Assembly (NCBI GenBank): GCA_016765495.1
Contig: JAESPV010000027.1
Location: 124,001-188,000 of the forward strand
Length of the DNA stretch: 64,000 bases
Direction: 5' to 3'
Origin: Desulfocapsa sp.
GTDB lineage: Bacteria > Desulfobacterota > Desulfobulbia > Desulfobulbales > Desulfocapsaceae
Positions 17,525-24,821 of the stretch are shown piece by piece. The translations under genes and the position numbers were made by a program. Numbering within the stretch: position 1 is the stretch's first letter; each line of letters opens with the position of its first letter. The notes beneath the pieces were generated by a model. That model saw nothing but the letters and a program-made list of their open reading frames with translations, had not been told where the DNA came from and did no database searches.

Positions 17525-17818
17525 ATGAGGAAAATTTATAAATTGACCCACCCGAAAATTAAAGTCGATAGACTGGTGGAAGGTGTAAAACACGATGTTA
17601 AAAAATACGTTAAACGAGAGCGTAAAAAAGCGCTGCCGAAGGGCGTCGATTATTGGGATTTTGACTGTAAATTCGGCAATACGATTGAAGCGTTGCAGGA
17701 GATTCACCTTGCCGAGATGAATACGTATATTGATCAAGCCAAAGAGCAGCAGGTTGAGTCATTTTGTATTGAAATTCAAGTAAAGCCAGGGCACAGAATG
17801 AAAAAATCTGACACCTGA
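17525..17818 (+). CDS. DUF6172 family protein
   Basis: A 97-residue protein of unknown function that begins MRKIYKLTHPKIKVDRLVEG and carries a strongly basic helix (KKYVKRERKKALPKG) followed by YWDFDCKFGNT, all hallmarks of a small conserved family. AAAAGGA lies just upstream of ATG 17525. The same frame stays open back to 17150, but that part has no family character. Its stop codon overlaps an ATG for rsgA (TGATG), suggesting coupling to a ribosome-assembly GTPase. The basic character would suit an RNA-binding role, but this is inference. Confidence 0.75.
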   Translation: MRKIYKLTHPKIKVDRLVEGVKHDVKKYVKRERKKALPKGVDYWDFDCKFGNTIEALQEIHLAEMNTYIDQAKEQQVESFCIEIQVKPGHRMKKSDT

Positions 17819-18951
17819 TGACTTTGTCAGGTGACAAAGAACAGGGAATAACAGATGAACAGTCAGGGCGAAAAATGGGATGTATTTCCATGGAATTGAA
17901 AGAACTTGGAATGAATAGTTGGTTTAAGAACCATGCTCGTACATTCTGTGCCGATGAGCAACGAATAGCCAGGGTAACGGTGGTTGACAGGGGGCAGTAT
18001 ATTGTCATGTCTGAACATGGTGATGAACCTGCAAAGGCAACACGCAAATTCATGAAAGCAACCACGTCGTCCATTGATATGGCATGTGTCGGTGATTGGG
18101 TATGTATGGATAACCAGGACTCAGAAGAGTATGCGAGTATCCATGCTGTTCTGCCAAGGAAATCATTTCTGCGCCGTAAATCAGCAGGCAAGAGTACCAG
18201 GTTGCAGATGATCGCAGCAAATATTGATGTGATCTTCATTGCTCAATCGTGTCACTATGATTTTAATGTGAGTAGGCTTGAACGGTATCTGGTAATGGCG
18301 ACGGAAGGCCATGTTGTACCAGTAATTATTCTGACCAAAACGGATCTGGTGAGTACAGACGTATTGGAACAACTCATAACGGAAATTCGTGACGCAGGGA
18401 TTACCGCCAGGGTTATTGCTCTCAGTAATGTCACCGGTGCTGGCTTGAATCAGGTAAAAGAGAGCATGGGATGCGGGAAAACATACTGCCTTGTTGGTTC
18501 CTCAGGAGTTGGAAAGAGTACGCTCATCAACCAACTCCGAGGAGATGACACCTTGAGAACACAGACAGTAAGCACTTCCGGGGAAGGACGACATACGACG
18601 GTTCGTCGTCAACTTTTTGTTCTTGAGCAGGGTGCCATGTTAATAGATACCCCAGGAATGCGAGAGGTTGGTATTCTTGCCGTAAACGATGGGATGGATG
18701 ACAACTTTTATGATATCCATGATCTTGCTTTGCAGTGCCGATTTACCAATTGCGGCCACGGAAATGAACGTGGATGTGCAGTGTTGCAGGCAATTAAAGA
18801 GGGGGCACTGCACCTGGAACGTTATCAGAATTATGTAAAGCTCAAGACGGAATCAGAGATCAATGAGAATTTGAATTCTCATAAGAGCAACAAAAACAGA
18901 CCATCCGGCCGTGGTACTCATCATGTAAAAAAACGTATGAGTAAATCATGA
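17818..18951 (+). CDS. rsgA: Ribosome small subunit-dependent GTPase A
   Basis: RsgA is a circularly permuted GTPase that checks 30S subunit maturation. An OB-fold (about residues 45-105) precedes the permuted GTPase domain: G4 TKTD, then G1 GSSGVGKST, then G3 DTPGMRE. The C-terminal zinc knuckle is seen in CRFTNCGHGNERGC. The longest frame begins at 17818, overlapping the upstream stop codon, but family alignment favours ATG 17890 (MELKELGMNSWF); neither has a strong ribosome binding site. The 3' end overlaps the first possible truA start. Confidence 0.93.
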   Translation: MTLSGDKEQGITDEQSGRKMGCISMELKELGMNSWFKNHARTFCADEQRIARVTVVDRGQYIVMSEHGDEPAKATRKFMKATTSSIDMACVGDWVCMDNQDSEEYASIHAVLPRKSFLRRKSAGKSTRLQMIAANIDVIFIAQSCHYDFNVSRLERYLVMATEGHVVPVIILTKTDLVSTDVLEQLITEIRDAGITARVIALSNVTGAGLNQVKESMGCGKTYCLVGSSGVGKSTLINQLRGDDTLRTQTVSTSGEGRHTTVRRQLFVLEQGAMLIDTPGMREVGILAVNDGMDDNFYDIHDLALQCRFTNCGHGNERGCAVLQAIKEGALHLERYQNYVKLKTESEINENLNSHKSNKNRPSGRGTHHVKKRMSKS

Positions 18952-19784
18952 GGCCTAAAGACTGCCTCAAGTCTTCGATCCGGAATAACGAGAATAATAT
19001 GGGTAGAAAAAATAAACGACGCCGCTATAGACTTACACTTGAGTATGACGGCACCAATTTCAGCGGCTGGCAGAAACAAATGGATGCCAGGACTGTCCAG
19101 GGGGATGTACTGAAGGGTGCTGTGCGTGTTTTTGGTGAAGTCCCGATGGATCTTCAAGGCTGTGGACGAACCGATGCGGGAGTTCATGCTCTAGAATATG
19201 TGGCCCATCTTGAGGTCGTAGCTGATATCGGGCCGCATGAAGTTGCACGAAAACTCAATCAGACCCTGCCTAAAGATATTGCCGTAAAGTCAGTTGAGGC
19301 GGCGGGATTACGTTTCCATGCACGTCATAACTGTATAGCCAGAAGCTATATATATCAGCTCCGTACAGAAAAGTCGGCCTTTGGCAAACGGTATGACTGG
19401 TGGGTGCAAGCGGAGTTGGATCTGCCCGCTATGCAGCATGCCGGATCGCTGATGACAGGCATGCATGATTTTGCTGCTTTTGCCGAAAAAAAAGAGTTGA
19501 AAAAATCAACCAAGGTATTGATTCATAAAATTGAGGTTTTTACAGAGAAGGAAATTCTCAAGATCCGCGTTGTCGGGTCTCACTTTCTCTGGCATATGGT
19601 TCGACGGATGGTTGGAATTATGGTCGAGGTAGGATGTCACCGCCTGACGAAGGAAAATATTCAGAATATACTCGAAGGACATTCTGATGTTTTACCAGCT
19701 CATCATACTGCACCGGGCGCTGGCCTGTTTTTCGAGAAAGCCTTCTATGACAGTGAGGGACTGGCTGAATTTTTGAAGGAGTAA
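18948..19784 (+). CDS. truA: tRNA pseudouridine(38-40) synthase
   Basis: TruA converts uridines 38-40 of the tRNA anticodon arm to pseudouridine. The catalytic Asp lies in QGCGRTDAGVHA. Other family landmarks are YRLTLEYDGTNFSGWQ at the start of the domain, RFHARHNCIARSYIYQL and FLWHMVRRMVGIMVEVG. The first ATG (18948) overlaps the rsgA stop as ATGA; an internal ATG at 18999 (MGRKNKRRRY) matches the usual family start and may be the true one. It is the last gene of the DUF6172-rsgA-truA group. Confidence 0.95.
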   Translation: MRPKDCLKSSIRNNENNMGRKNKRRRYRLTLEYDGTNFSGWQKQMDARTVQGDVLKGAVRVFGEVPMDLQGCGRTDAGVHALEYVAHLEVVADIGPHEVARKLNQTLPKDIAVKSVEAAGLRFHARHNCIARSYIYQLRTEKSAFGKRYDWWVQAELDLPAMQHAGSLMTGMHDFAAFAEKKELKKSTKVLIHKIEVFTEKEILKIRVVGSHFLWHMVRRMVGIMVEVGCHRLTKENIQNILEGHSDVLPAHHTAPGAGLFFEKAFYDSEGLAEFLKE

Positions 19785-20012
19785 TTCCGATTTTGGTGTA
19801 AACCGGAAACGAGTGGAAGAAATACGGAAGAGATTATGTTCCGATGGGATTGCATCTTCAAGCTCCAGAATGACGCCTTGAAAGGTCCCAAAAATTTCCA
19901 GAAACCTTTAAAGAAAGTCACTCAGCAACCTTTTTTCAATGGTGCAATCTCAAAAAACCCAACAAAACAAATTGGTTCTCTTCCGTATAAGCATCAGTAT
20001 CCAGCAAGGGGT

Positions 20013-20390
20013 TTATCCCTTCCATAACCCATGCAGGTTACAGTATTCCCGGGCTGTGATTGAATCTGCATCAATCATAAAAACAGCTTCTGCGACCATG
20101 CCGGGACTCAGGAATTTTCGGAACACCCTGCCGTCTTCGGTACTTGCCTCAATCCATTCAATATAATGTTTTTCTTCCATTGGGTGAGGAACGCTGCCAA
20201 CCGAAATCTTAAATCCACCATCAATTTTTTCTACCACAGGTACATGCTTCTCTTTAGCTGCATCAACGGTATTCTCCTTAACATGAACCATGTTTTCTCC
20301 ACAACACACAAGATCACTTCCCCCTCCATGAAGCACTTCAACGATATTTCCACAGAGTTCACATTTATAGACCTGCATTTTCTCCGGCAT
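20013..20390 (-). CDS. dfx: Desulfoferrodoxin (superoxide reductase)
   Basis: This enzyme reduces superoxide to hydrogen peroxide in anaerobes without making oxygen. The 125-residue protein has both iron centres: an N-terminal desulforedoxin-like domain with Cys10, Cys13, Cys29 and Cys30, and the C-terminal neelaredoxin domain with His ligands in KHVP, SVPHPM and EKHYIEW, plus Cys and His in [14 protein letters not shown] precedes the ATG. It is the last gene of a four-gene minus-strand unit led by the structured leader at 21764; the peroxide made here could be handled by rubrerythrin (5360). Confidence 0.97.
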   Translation of the reverse strand: MPEKMQVYKCELCGNIVEVLHGGGSDLVCCGENMVHVKENTVDAAKEKHVPVVEKIDGGFKISVGSVPHPMEEKHYIEWIEASTEDGRVFRKFLSPGMVAEAVFMIDADSITAREYCNLHGLWKG

Positions 20391-20463
20391 ACTACAACCT
20401 CCTGTTGGATTGATATTATAATTCTCTAGTCACACTGCTACACTACACGCTAAAAATCAGAAA

Positions 20464-21036
20464 CTACTGAATAAGTCGATAAGGATAAGCTCGCTTAGTC
20501 CATTGACTCACAGGATATTTATCCTGTAAGTGCTCATAAGCTTTTTTGAGCAGTTTTGGATCATTGGTACTTTTGTAAAGGCTGACCCCTTTCTGAAAAA
20601 TTGCTTCAGGGGCAGAATCACTTTCTGAGAAATCTGATATAATCTTTTCGTAACTGCTGAGCGCTTTTTTGAAATCATTGCCATTAAAATGCAGATTACC
20701 GATACCTAGCAATAGAGAAGGTATCAACTCCTCGGCGCTCATAAATCCCACCGTTCGATGATGTTCATTCCCTTCCTGGTCGAGAATGAGTAAAGTCGGT
20801 GTCCACGTTACTTTAAAGTCTGATGCCATTGGTTGCTGATCTGAGGCAACTTGTAAAGGAACTACGTTCTGATTTATAAAGTTACTAACTGCTTCGTTTG
20901 GATACGTACCCGCATCCATCTGTTGACAGCCAATTCATTGAGGGTTGAAAAAATCCAGGAAAATCGGCTTTCCTTCGCTTTTTGATCGTTCCAGTGCTTT
21001 GTCCAATTCTTTTTCCCAGTCAACTTTCTTTTGCAT
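20464..21036 (-). CDS. Selenocysteine-containing thioredoxin-like protein (UxxC), UGA at 20935-20937
   Basis: Reading through one in-frame UGA gives a 190-residue protein. It starts at ATG 21036 (GGAGG 8 bases upstream), and the UGA is codon 34 in FLDFFNPQ-U-IGCQQMD. This is exactly where thioredoxins have the first cysteine of CxxC, so the motif becomes UxxC. The following DFKVTWTPTLLILDQEG with its cis-Pro region confirms the thioredoxin fold; a TPR-like helical tail follows (about residues 120-190). A SECIS-like hairpin stands 24 bases after the UGA (20899-20918). Without read-through the gene would make a 33-residue stub. It sits in an operon with desulfoferrodoxin, so a thiol-disulfide or peroxide-linked role is likely. 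Confidence 0.88.
20899..20937 (-). promoter_or_regulatory. SECIS-like element for the UxxC thioredoxin
   Basis: On the minus strand UGA (20937-20935) is followed by 16 bases and then the 8-bp stem TGGATGCG/CGTATCCA (one G-U pair), closing a GGTA loop at 20910-20907. Bacterial SECIS rules call for an apical loop 16-37 bases after the UGA with a G among its first two bases; both hold here. Confidence 0.8.
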
Positions 21037-21096
21037 GGTTCATCCTCCGTTGTGCTTTGCTGAATTTTTAATTGAGCGCAGCAATTTTAGCATCCC

Positions 21097-21441
21097 TCAA
21101 AATTCTACTGGAGTGAAAAAGAATACAAACCTCCCTGTTTCAACATCCACCTTAAGGGTTGCACCGTGATTGAGTCCGTAAAGCACATACCCGGGAACGC
21201 CAGATGGATCATCGGATTCGGTGGCGTGTTGTGGTGATTCAAAATCACGATCCCGATCATACCATGACATCAGCATGTAATCCTCCATGTGCTTAACTGC
21301 CTCTACCTTTGCCAGTTCCATGGCTTCAAGGTAATCTTTTAATGGTACTTCGGGATTTAATCCAACAATGGTCACACCTGACAAGTCAGAATCAGGCTGC
21401 GTGCAGGTGAGCCCATCTGTTGCTGTAGTCACTTGTGTCAT
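21097..21441 (-). CDS. AF1514-like conserved protein of anaerobes
   Basis: A 114-residue soluble protein that resembles the AF1514 family (named after an Archaeoglobus protein). The conserved run is YMLMSWYDRDRDFESPQH, then VPGYVLYGLNHGATLKVDVE and a short hydrophobic end (RFVFFFTP). Function is unknown. It lies between the rubredoxin-like gene (40 bases upstream) and the selenocysteine thioredoxin (60 bases downstream) in what looks like one redox-defence transcript. The family assignment is from memory. Confidence 0.7.
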   Translation of the reverse strand: MTQVTTATDGLTCTQPDSDLSGVTIVGLNPEVPLKDYLEAMELAKVEAVKHMEDYMLMSWYDRDRDFESPQHATESDDPSGVPGYVLYGLNHGATLKVDVETGRFVFFFTPVEF

Positions 21442-21481
21442 TTTTTTACCCTTGAGATTGTGTTTCCATCAGTGTCCTTGT

Positions 21482-21715
21482 TCACAGTCTTGTATCAATG
21501 TTCCCAGGTCCTCCGCAGTCCGGTGTGTAGCAGGTGATATTTTTAAAATCACATTTCTCCTTGCACTCCGGACACTCTTCCGGCAAGGTGGCTGCGGTAA
21601 AAGTAAAAGCGCAGTTGCCGCATTTCCAATGGGTTAAATTACTATCCTCGGCAAGCATCCCATCTACTCCATTACCGCGTACTATAAATTCCGGTTTATG
21701 TCTTTCTGCTGTCAT
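21482..21715 (-). CDS. Small rubredoxin-like / zinc-ribbon protein
   Basis: A 77-residue protein beginning MTAERHKPEF. It has a metal-binding pair WKCGNCAFTF and ECPECKEKCDF, the usual two knuckles of a rubredoxin-like or zinc ribbon domain, plus a cysteine-bearing tail CYTPDCGGPG. AAGGGGA precedes ATG 21715, which I prefer to the longer frame from 21775. It is the first gene behind the structured leader (21764-21844) and heads the unit that ends with desulfoferrodoxin. It could be the electron donor for that enzyme, which is inference. Confidence 0.75.
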   Translation of the reverse strand: MTAERHKPEFIVRGNGVDGMLAEDSNLTHWKCGNCAFTFTAATLPEECPECKEKCDFKNITCYTPDCGGPGNIDTRL

Positions 21716-21763
21716 GATACATATCCCCTTTTTGGAAGAATTTTTAAAAAGCCGACTTGCCTC

Positions 21764-21844
21764 TATCAAAGTCAATCAGGCTATCTAATACAGACACAAG
21801 GTTTTCCGTTCCCGTCTCACAACAGCGTCTGCCTCTTCTATGAA
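21764..21844 (-). promoter_or_regulatory. Structured 5' leader of the redox operon, GEMM-like candidate riboswitch (copy 2)
   Basis: It shares about 71% identity by hand count with the hsp20 leader (8995-9078) over its whole length, with a single one-base gap. A P2-like stem CTGTT/GACGG closes a GTGA (GNRA) tetraloop, followed by GGAAAACC, a TCT/AGA arm and ATAGCC-TGATTGAC. Downstream, GCC-bulge-GACTT pairs with AAGTCGGC and runs into five U, a terminator-like shape. The similarity to c-di-GMP-I riboswitches is partial, so the ligand is uncertain. Confidence 0.5.
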
Positions 21845-21870
21845 CTGCTATCACTTGTATTGTTTATCAA

Positions 21871-21899
21871 AACATATGGCACAGTGTGGTGCGAGTCAA
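21871..21899 (-). promoter_or_regulatory. Sigma-70-type promoter of the redox operon
   Basis: Minus-strand TTGACT (21899-21894) and TATGTT (21876-21871) with 17-base spacing. Its flanks match the hsp20 promoter at 9101-9129, so promoter and leader look like one conserved module. Confidence 0.6.
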
Positions 21900-21918
21900 G
21901 ATACTGATGAAAAATTTC

Positions 21919-22971
21919 TTAACGGAAGTTGTCGTTAATGTCCTGTAACGCTTTGTTTCCAGGACAGAGTTCACTCTCGCTCATTACGTTCAACGGAGTT
22001 CTCGATGTATTCATAACAGCATGAGTGTCTTTGCTTTCAGGATCCAGATACAGAATACCGGTGAGGATGTGACTTTCCTCTTTTGCTTTTTCAAGTGCAG
22101 CAATGGCCGTACTTTTACGAGTAATGTCTGCATTGTCTTTAAGTTTACAAAGTTCGAGAGTGCTACCATCATGCAGGATGATCGGAGTTGTTGAACCATT
22201 CGTGTAGTCGGTGGTAATCTCCTGGCAGTATGGTATGAAATCGAAGGTGTGTGTTGCATCCATATGTTGACGAACCCAGGAATAGCTTTTTGTTGATGTC
22301 GGTACATTGTTAAAGGTTACACATGGGGATAGAATATCAAGAAATGCCAATCCGGTATGGGAAAAGGCGGCTTTTAGCATTGCAACGACCTGTTTCCTGT
22401 CGCCGGAAAAACCCCGAGCAACAAAACCGGCTCCGCCCTGAATCGCCATTTCACACAGATCAATAGCTTCCAGTGACACCTGGCGTCCCTTCTTCGTTTT
22501 CGATCCCTTGTCCGCTGTTGCCGAATCCTGGCCTTTGGTAAGGCCGTAGCAACCATTGTTCATGACAACATAGACCATGTTGAGGTTACGCCTGACAACA
22601 TGTGCAAACTGCCCCATGCCGATTGATGCCGTATCACCATCACCCGATACACCAAGATAAATAAGATCCCTGTTTGCCATATTGGCACCTGTTGCAACCG
22701 ATGGCATACGTCCGTGCACGGAATTAAAGCCATGTGAGTTACCCAGGAAATATGCCGGGGTTTTTGAAGAACAGCCGATACCGGAAAGTTTTACAATATG
22801 ATGCGGTTCGAGATCCATTTCAAAGCAAGCCGTAATAATAGCATTGCTGATGGAATCGTGGCCACAGCCGGCACAAAGTGATGAAATCGAACCTTCGTAA
22901 TGCTTTTTCGTGTATCCCAGGTTGTTTGTTTCGGCATCAGGATGGCGAACCGAGGGTCTTACATAACTCAT
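21919..22971 (-). CDS. 2-oxoacid:ferredoxin oxidoreductase, beta (TPP) subunit
   Basis: A 350-residue catalytic subunit that binds thiamine pyrophosphate and one 4Fe-4S cluster. CAGCGHDS and GIGCSSKTPAYFLG carry cluster cysteines; GVSGDGDTASIGMGQFAHVVRRN is the TPP-Mg motif and NNGCYGLTKGQDSAT follows. The start overlaps the alpha-subunit stop (ATGA). With the alpha subunit it would oxidatively decarboxylate a 2-oxoacid (2-oxoglutarate or a related acid) to its CoA ester, passing electrons to ferredoxin. Substrate choice cannot be read reliably from the sequence. Confidence 0.92.
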   Translation of the reverse strand: MSYVRPSVRHPDAETNNLGYTKKHYEGSISSLCAGCGHDSISNAIITACFEMDLEPHHIVKLSGIGCSSKTPAYFLGNSHGFNSVHGRMPSVATGANMANRDLIYLGVSGDGDTASIGMGQFAHVVRRNLNMVYVVMNNGCYGLTKGQDSATADKGSKTKKGRQVSLEAIDLCEMAIQGGAGFVARGFSGDRKQVVAMLKAAFSHTGLAFLDILSPCVTFNNVPTSTKSYSWVRQHMDATHTFDFIPYCQEITTDYTNGSTTPIILHDGSTLELCKLKDNADITRKSTAIAALEKAKEESHILTGILYLDPESKDTHAVMNTSRTPLNVMSESELCPGNKALQDINDNFR

Positions 22972-24821
22972 GCTTCATTCTCCTTTGCAGGAAGTGCGGG
23001 ATGCAGATTCTGCCTGCCATTAAGTAAAGATGTGTGGATCTGTTTGGTGATTATTGAGGCGGTTATGGGAAGCCCATTGAAATGGGTGACGGAGTCGAGT
23101 TTGCCGGGAGACACCTGGCATTCACTGGATAATAAAATTTTCATCTGTGAATCTCGATTTTGTTCAATAACGAAAACAAGATCATGCTGATTTATAAAAT
23201 CAAATACTTCTTCCTGAAAAGGGTATGCCAGTATTCGCATATCATTGATAGTGATGGATAACTCCGCCAATTGATCCAGTGCTTCGCGTGCAGCACTGGT
23301 TGTCGTTCCGAAATAAAGTGCGCCGATCTTTGATTTGTTATCTCTGATGGTAATTTCAGGCAAAGGCACAAGCCTACGCGCAGTTTCCCACTTCCTCATC
23401 AGTCGTTTCATTCCACGCTCGTAGGCCTGACTTTCTTCAGTATAGGCTGCATATTCATTGTGTGAGGTGCCACGGGTAACATAGGCCCCTTTTGTCGGGT
23501 GAGTACCGGGATAGGTACGATAGCAAATACCGTCCCCATCAATATCAAGATACCGTCCCCATGGTGTTTTAAGATTATCTAACTCTTTAGCACTCATCAC
23601 TTTACCATGATCATATTCCCGTTTATCATCCCAGTTAAGAGGTTTACAGAGATGAGTGTTCATACCGAGATCAAGGTCGCTCATGACAATGATCGGCGTC
23701 TGTAAGCGGTCGGCAAGATCAAAGGCATCTGCTGTCATCTGAAAACATTCATGGGGATCACTTGGAAAGAGTAGAACATTACGAGTATCGCCGTGGGATG
23801 CGTATGCCGATGCCAGCAGATCGGCTTGTTGGGTGCGTGTGGGCATGCCGGTGCTTGGTCCGCAGCGCTGTACGTTTACAAGTACAAGGGGAATCTCGGC
23901 AAAATAAGCAAGCCCGAGGAATTCGGTCATCAAGGAAAGCCCAGGTCCTGAAGTGGCTGTAAATGCGCGGGAACCACTCCAGCCAGCGCCAATGGCAATA
24001 CCAATGGCAGCCAGTTCATCTTCTGCCTGAATCACTGCAAAATTCTTTTTACCACTCTTCTTGTCTATCCGGTAACGGTTTGCAAAATACTCAAATGCCT
24101 CAACAACTGATGTTGAAGGAGTGATTGGGTACCACCCGACAACAGTTGCCCCTGCATATAGGGCTCCAAGGCCTGCAGCGGTATTTCCATCCATCATAAT
24201 TCGATCGCCAACGGCAGAACTTGGCTGGATTGAGAGATCGCAACTAGCCGGGTGGTGAGCGCGAGCATAGTTAAAGCCGATTTCAAGGGCTCGTATATTA
24301 GGTTCTGCCAGTTTTGGTTTTTTGCTGAATTGTTTGGTAATAGCCCCGGAAATAGCATCAAAGGAGATATCAAGCAGAAAGGCCACGGCGCCAATATAAA
24401 TGATATTTTTCAGCAGCTGCCGCAGTCGCGGATCGATAAATTCTTTATTGCAGATATCAGTCAATGGAATATCAATGTGCGTGAGATCCCGGCGCTGGAA
24501 TTCATCGGGTAATTGTCGTGTGGAATCGTATAAAAAATACCCTCCAGGCTCCACCATATCGTAATCCTGCTTAAAGGTCTGACCGTTTACCGCCACCATG
24601 AAATCAACACCACCCCGGCGGGCCAAATAACCTTTTCCGTTGATACGAACTTCATACCATGTCGGTAGCCCTTGAATATTTGAAGGGAAAATATTCTTTG
24701 GACTGATGGGAACGCCAAGGCGGAAAATCGTGTTGGCAAGCAGAGCGTTGGCGCTGGCGGATCCGGAGCCGTTCACATTGGCAAATCGGACAACAAAGTC
24801 GTTTACTCGCTTAATTTTCAT
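22968..24821 (-). CDS. 2-oxoacid:ferredoxin oxidoreductase, fused gamma-alpha subunit
   Basis: A 617-residue fusion: residues 1-190 are the gamma domain (VRFANVNGSGSASANALLAN, then GVDFMVAVNGQTF) and residues 200-600 the alpha domain (MMDGNTAAGLGALYAGATVVGWYPITPST, VIQAEDELAAIGIAIGAGWSGSRAFTATSGPGLSLM, GPSTGMPTRTQQADL). The fusion order matches KorA-type enzymes. It overlaps the neighbouring genes on both sides by 4 bases, so all three are translated together with the GltD-like flavoprotein. Long motifs here are quoted in pieces; all lie in the stated domains. Confidence 0.92.
   Translation of the reverse strand: MKIKRVNDFVVRFANVNGSGSASANALLANTIFRLGVPISPKNIFPSNIQGLPTWYEVRINGKGYLARRGGVDFMVAVNGQTFKQDYDMVEPGGYFLYDSTRQLPDEFQRRDLTHIDIPLTDICNKEFIDPRLRQLLKNIIYIGAVAFLLDISFDAISGAITKQFSKKPKLAEPNIRALEIGFNYARAHHPASCDLSIQPSSAVGDRIMMDGNTAAGLGALYAGATVVGWYPITPSTSVVEAFEYFANRYRIDKKSGKKNFAVIQAEDELAAIGIAIGAGWSGSRAFTATSGPGLSLMTEFLGLAYFAEIPLVLVNVQRCGPSTGMPTRTQQADLLASAYASHGDTRNVLLFPSDPHECFQMTADAFDLADRLQTPIIVMSDLDLGMNTHLCKPLNWDDKREYDHGKVMSAKELDNLKTPWGRYLDIDGDGICYRTYPGTHPTKGAYVTRGTSHNEYAAYTEESQAYERGMKRLMRKWETARRLVPLPEITIRDNKSKIGALYFGTTTSAAREALDQLAELSITINDMRILAYPFQEEVFDFINQHDLVFVIEQNRDSQMKILLSSECQVSPGKLDSVTHFNGLPITASIITKQIHTSLLNGRQNLHPALPAKENEA

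Noticed and set aside
19785-20012. 63-codon plus-strand frame between truA and desulfoferrodoxin
   Set aside because: It has no ribosome site and runs into the coding strand of the convergent desulfoferrodoxin gene; it looks like a chance frame.
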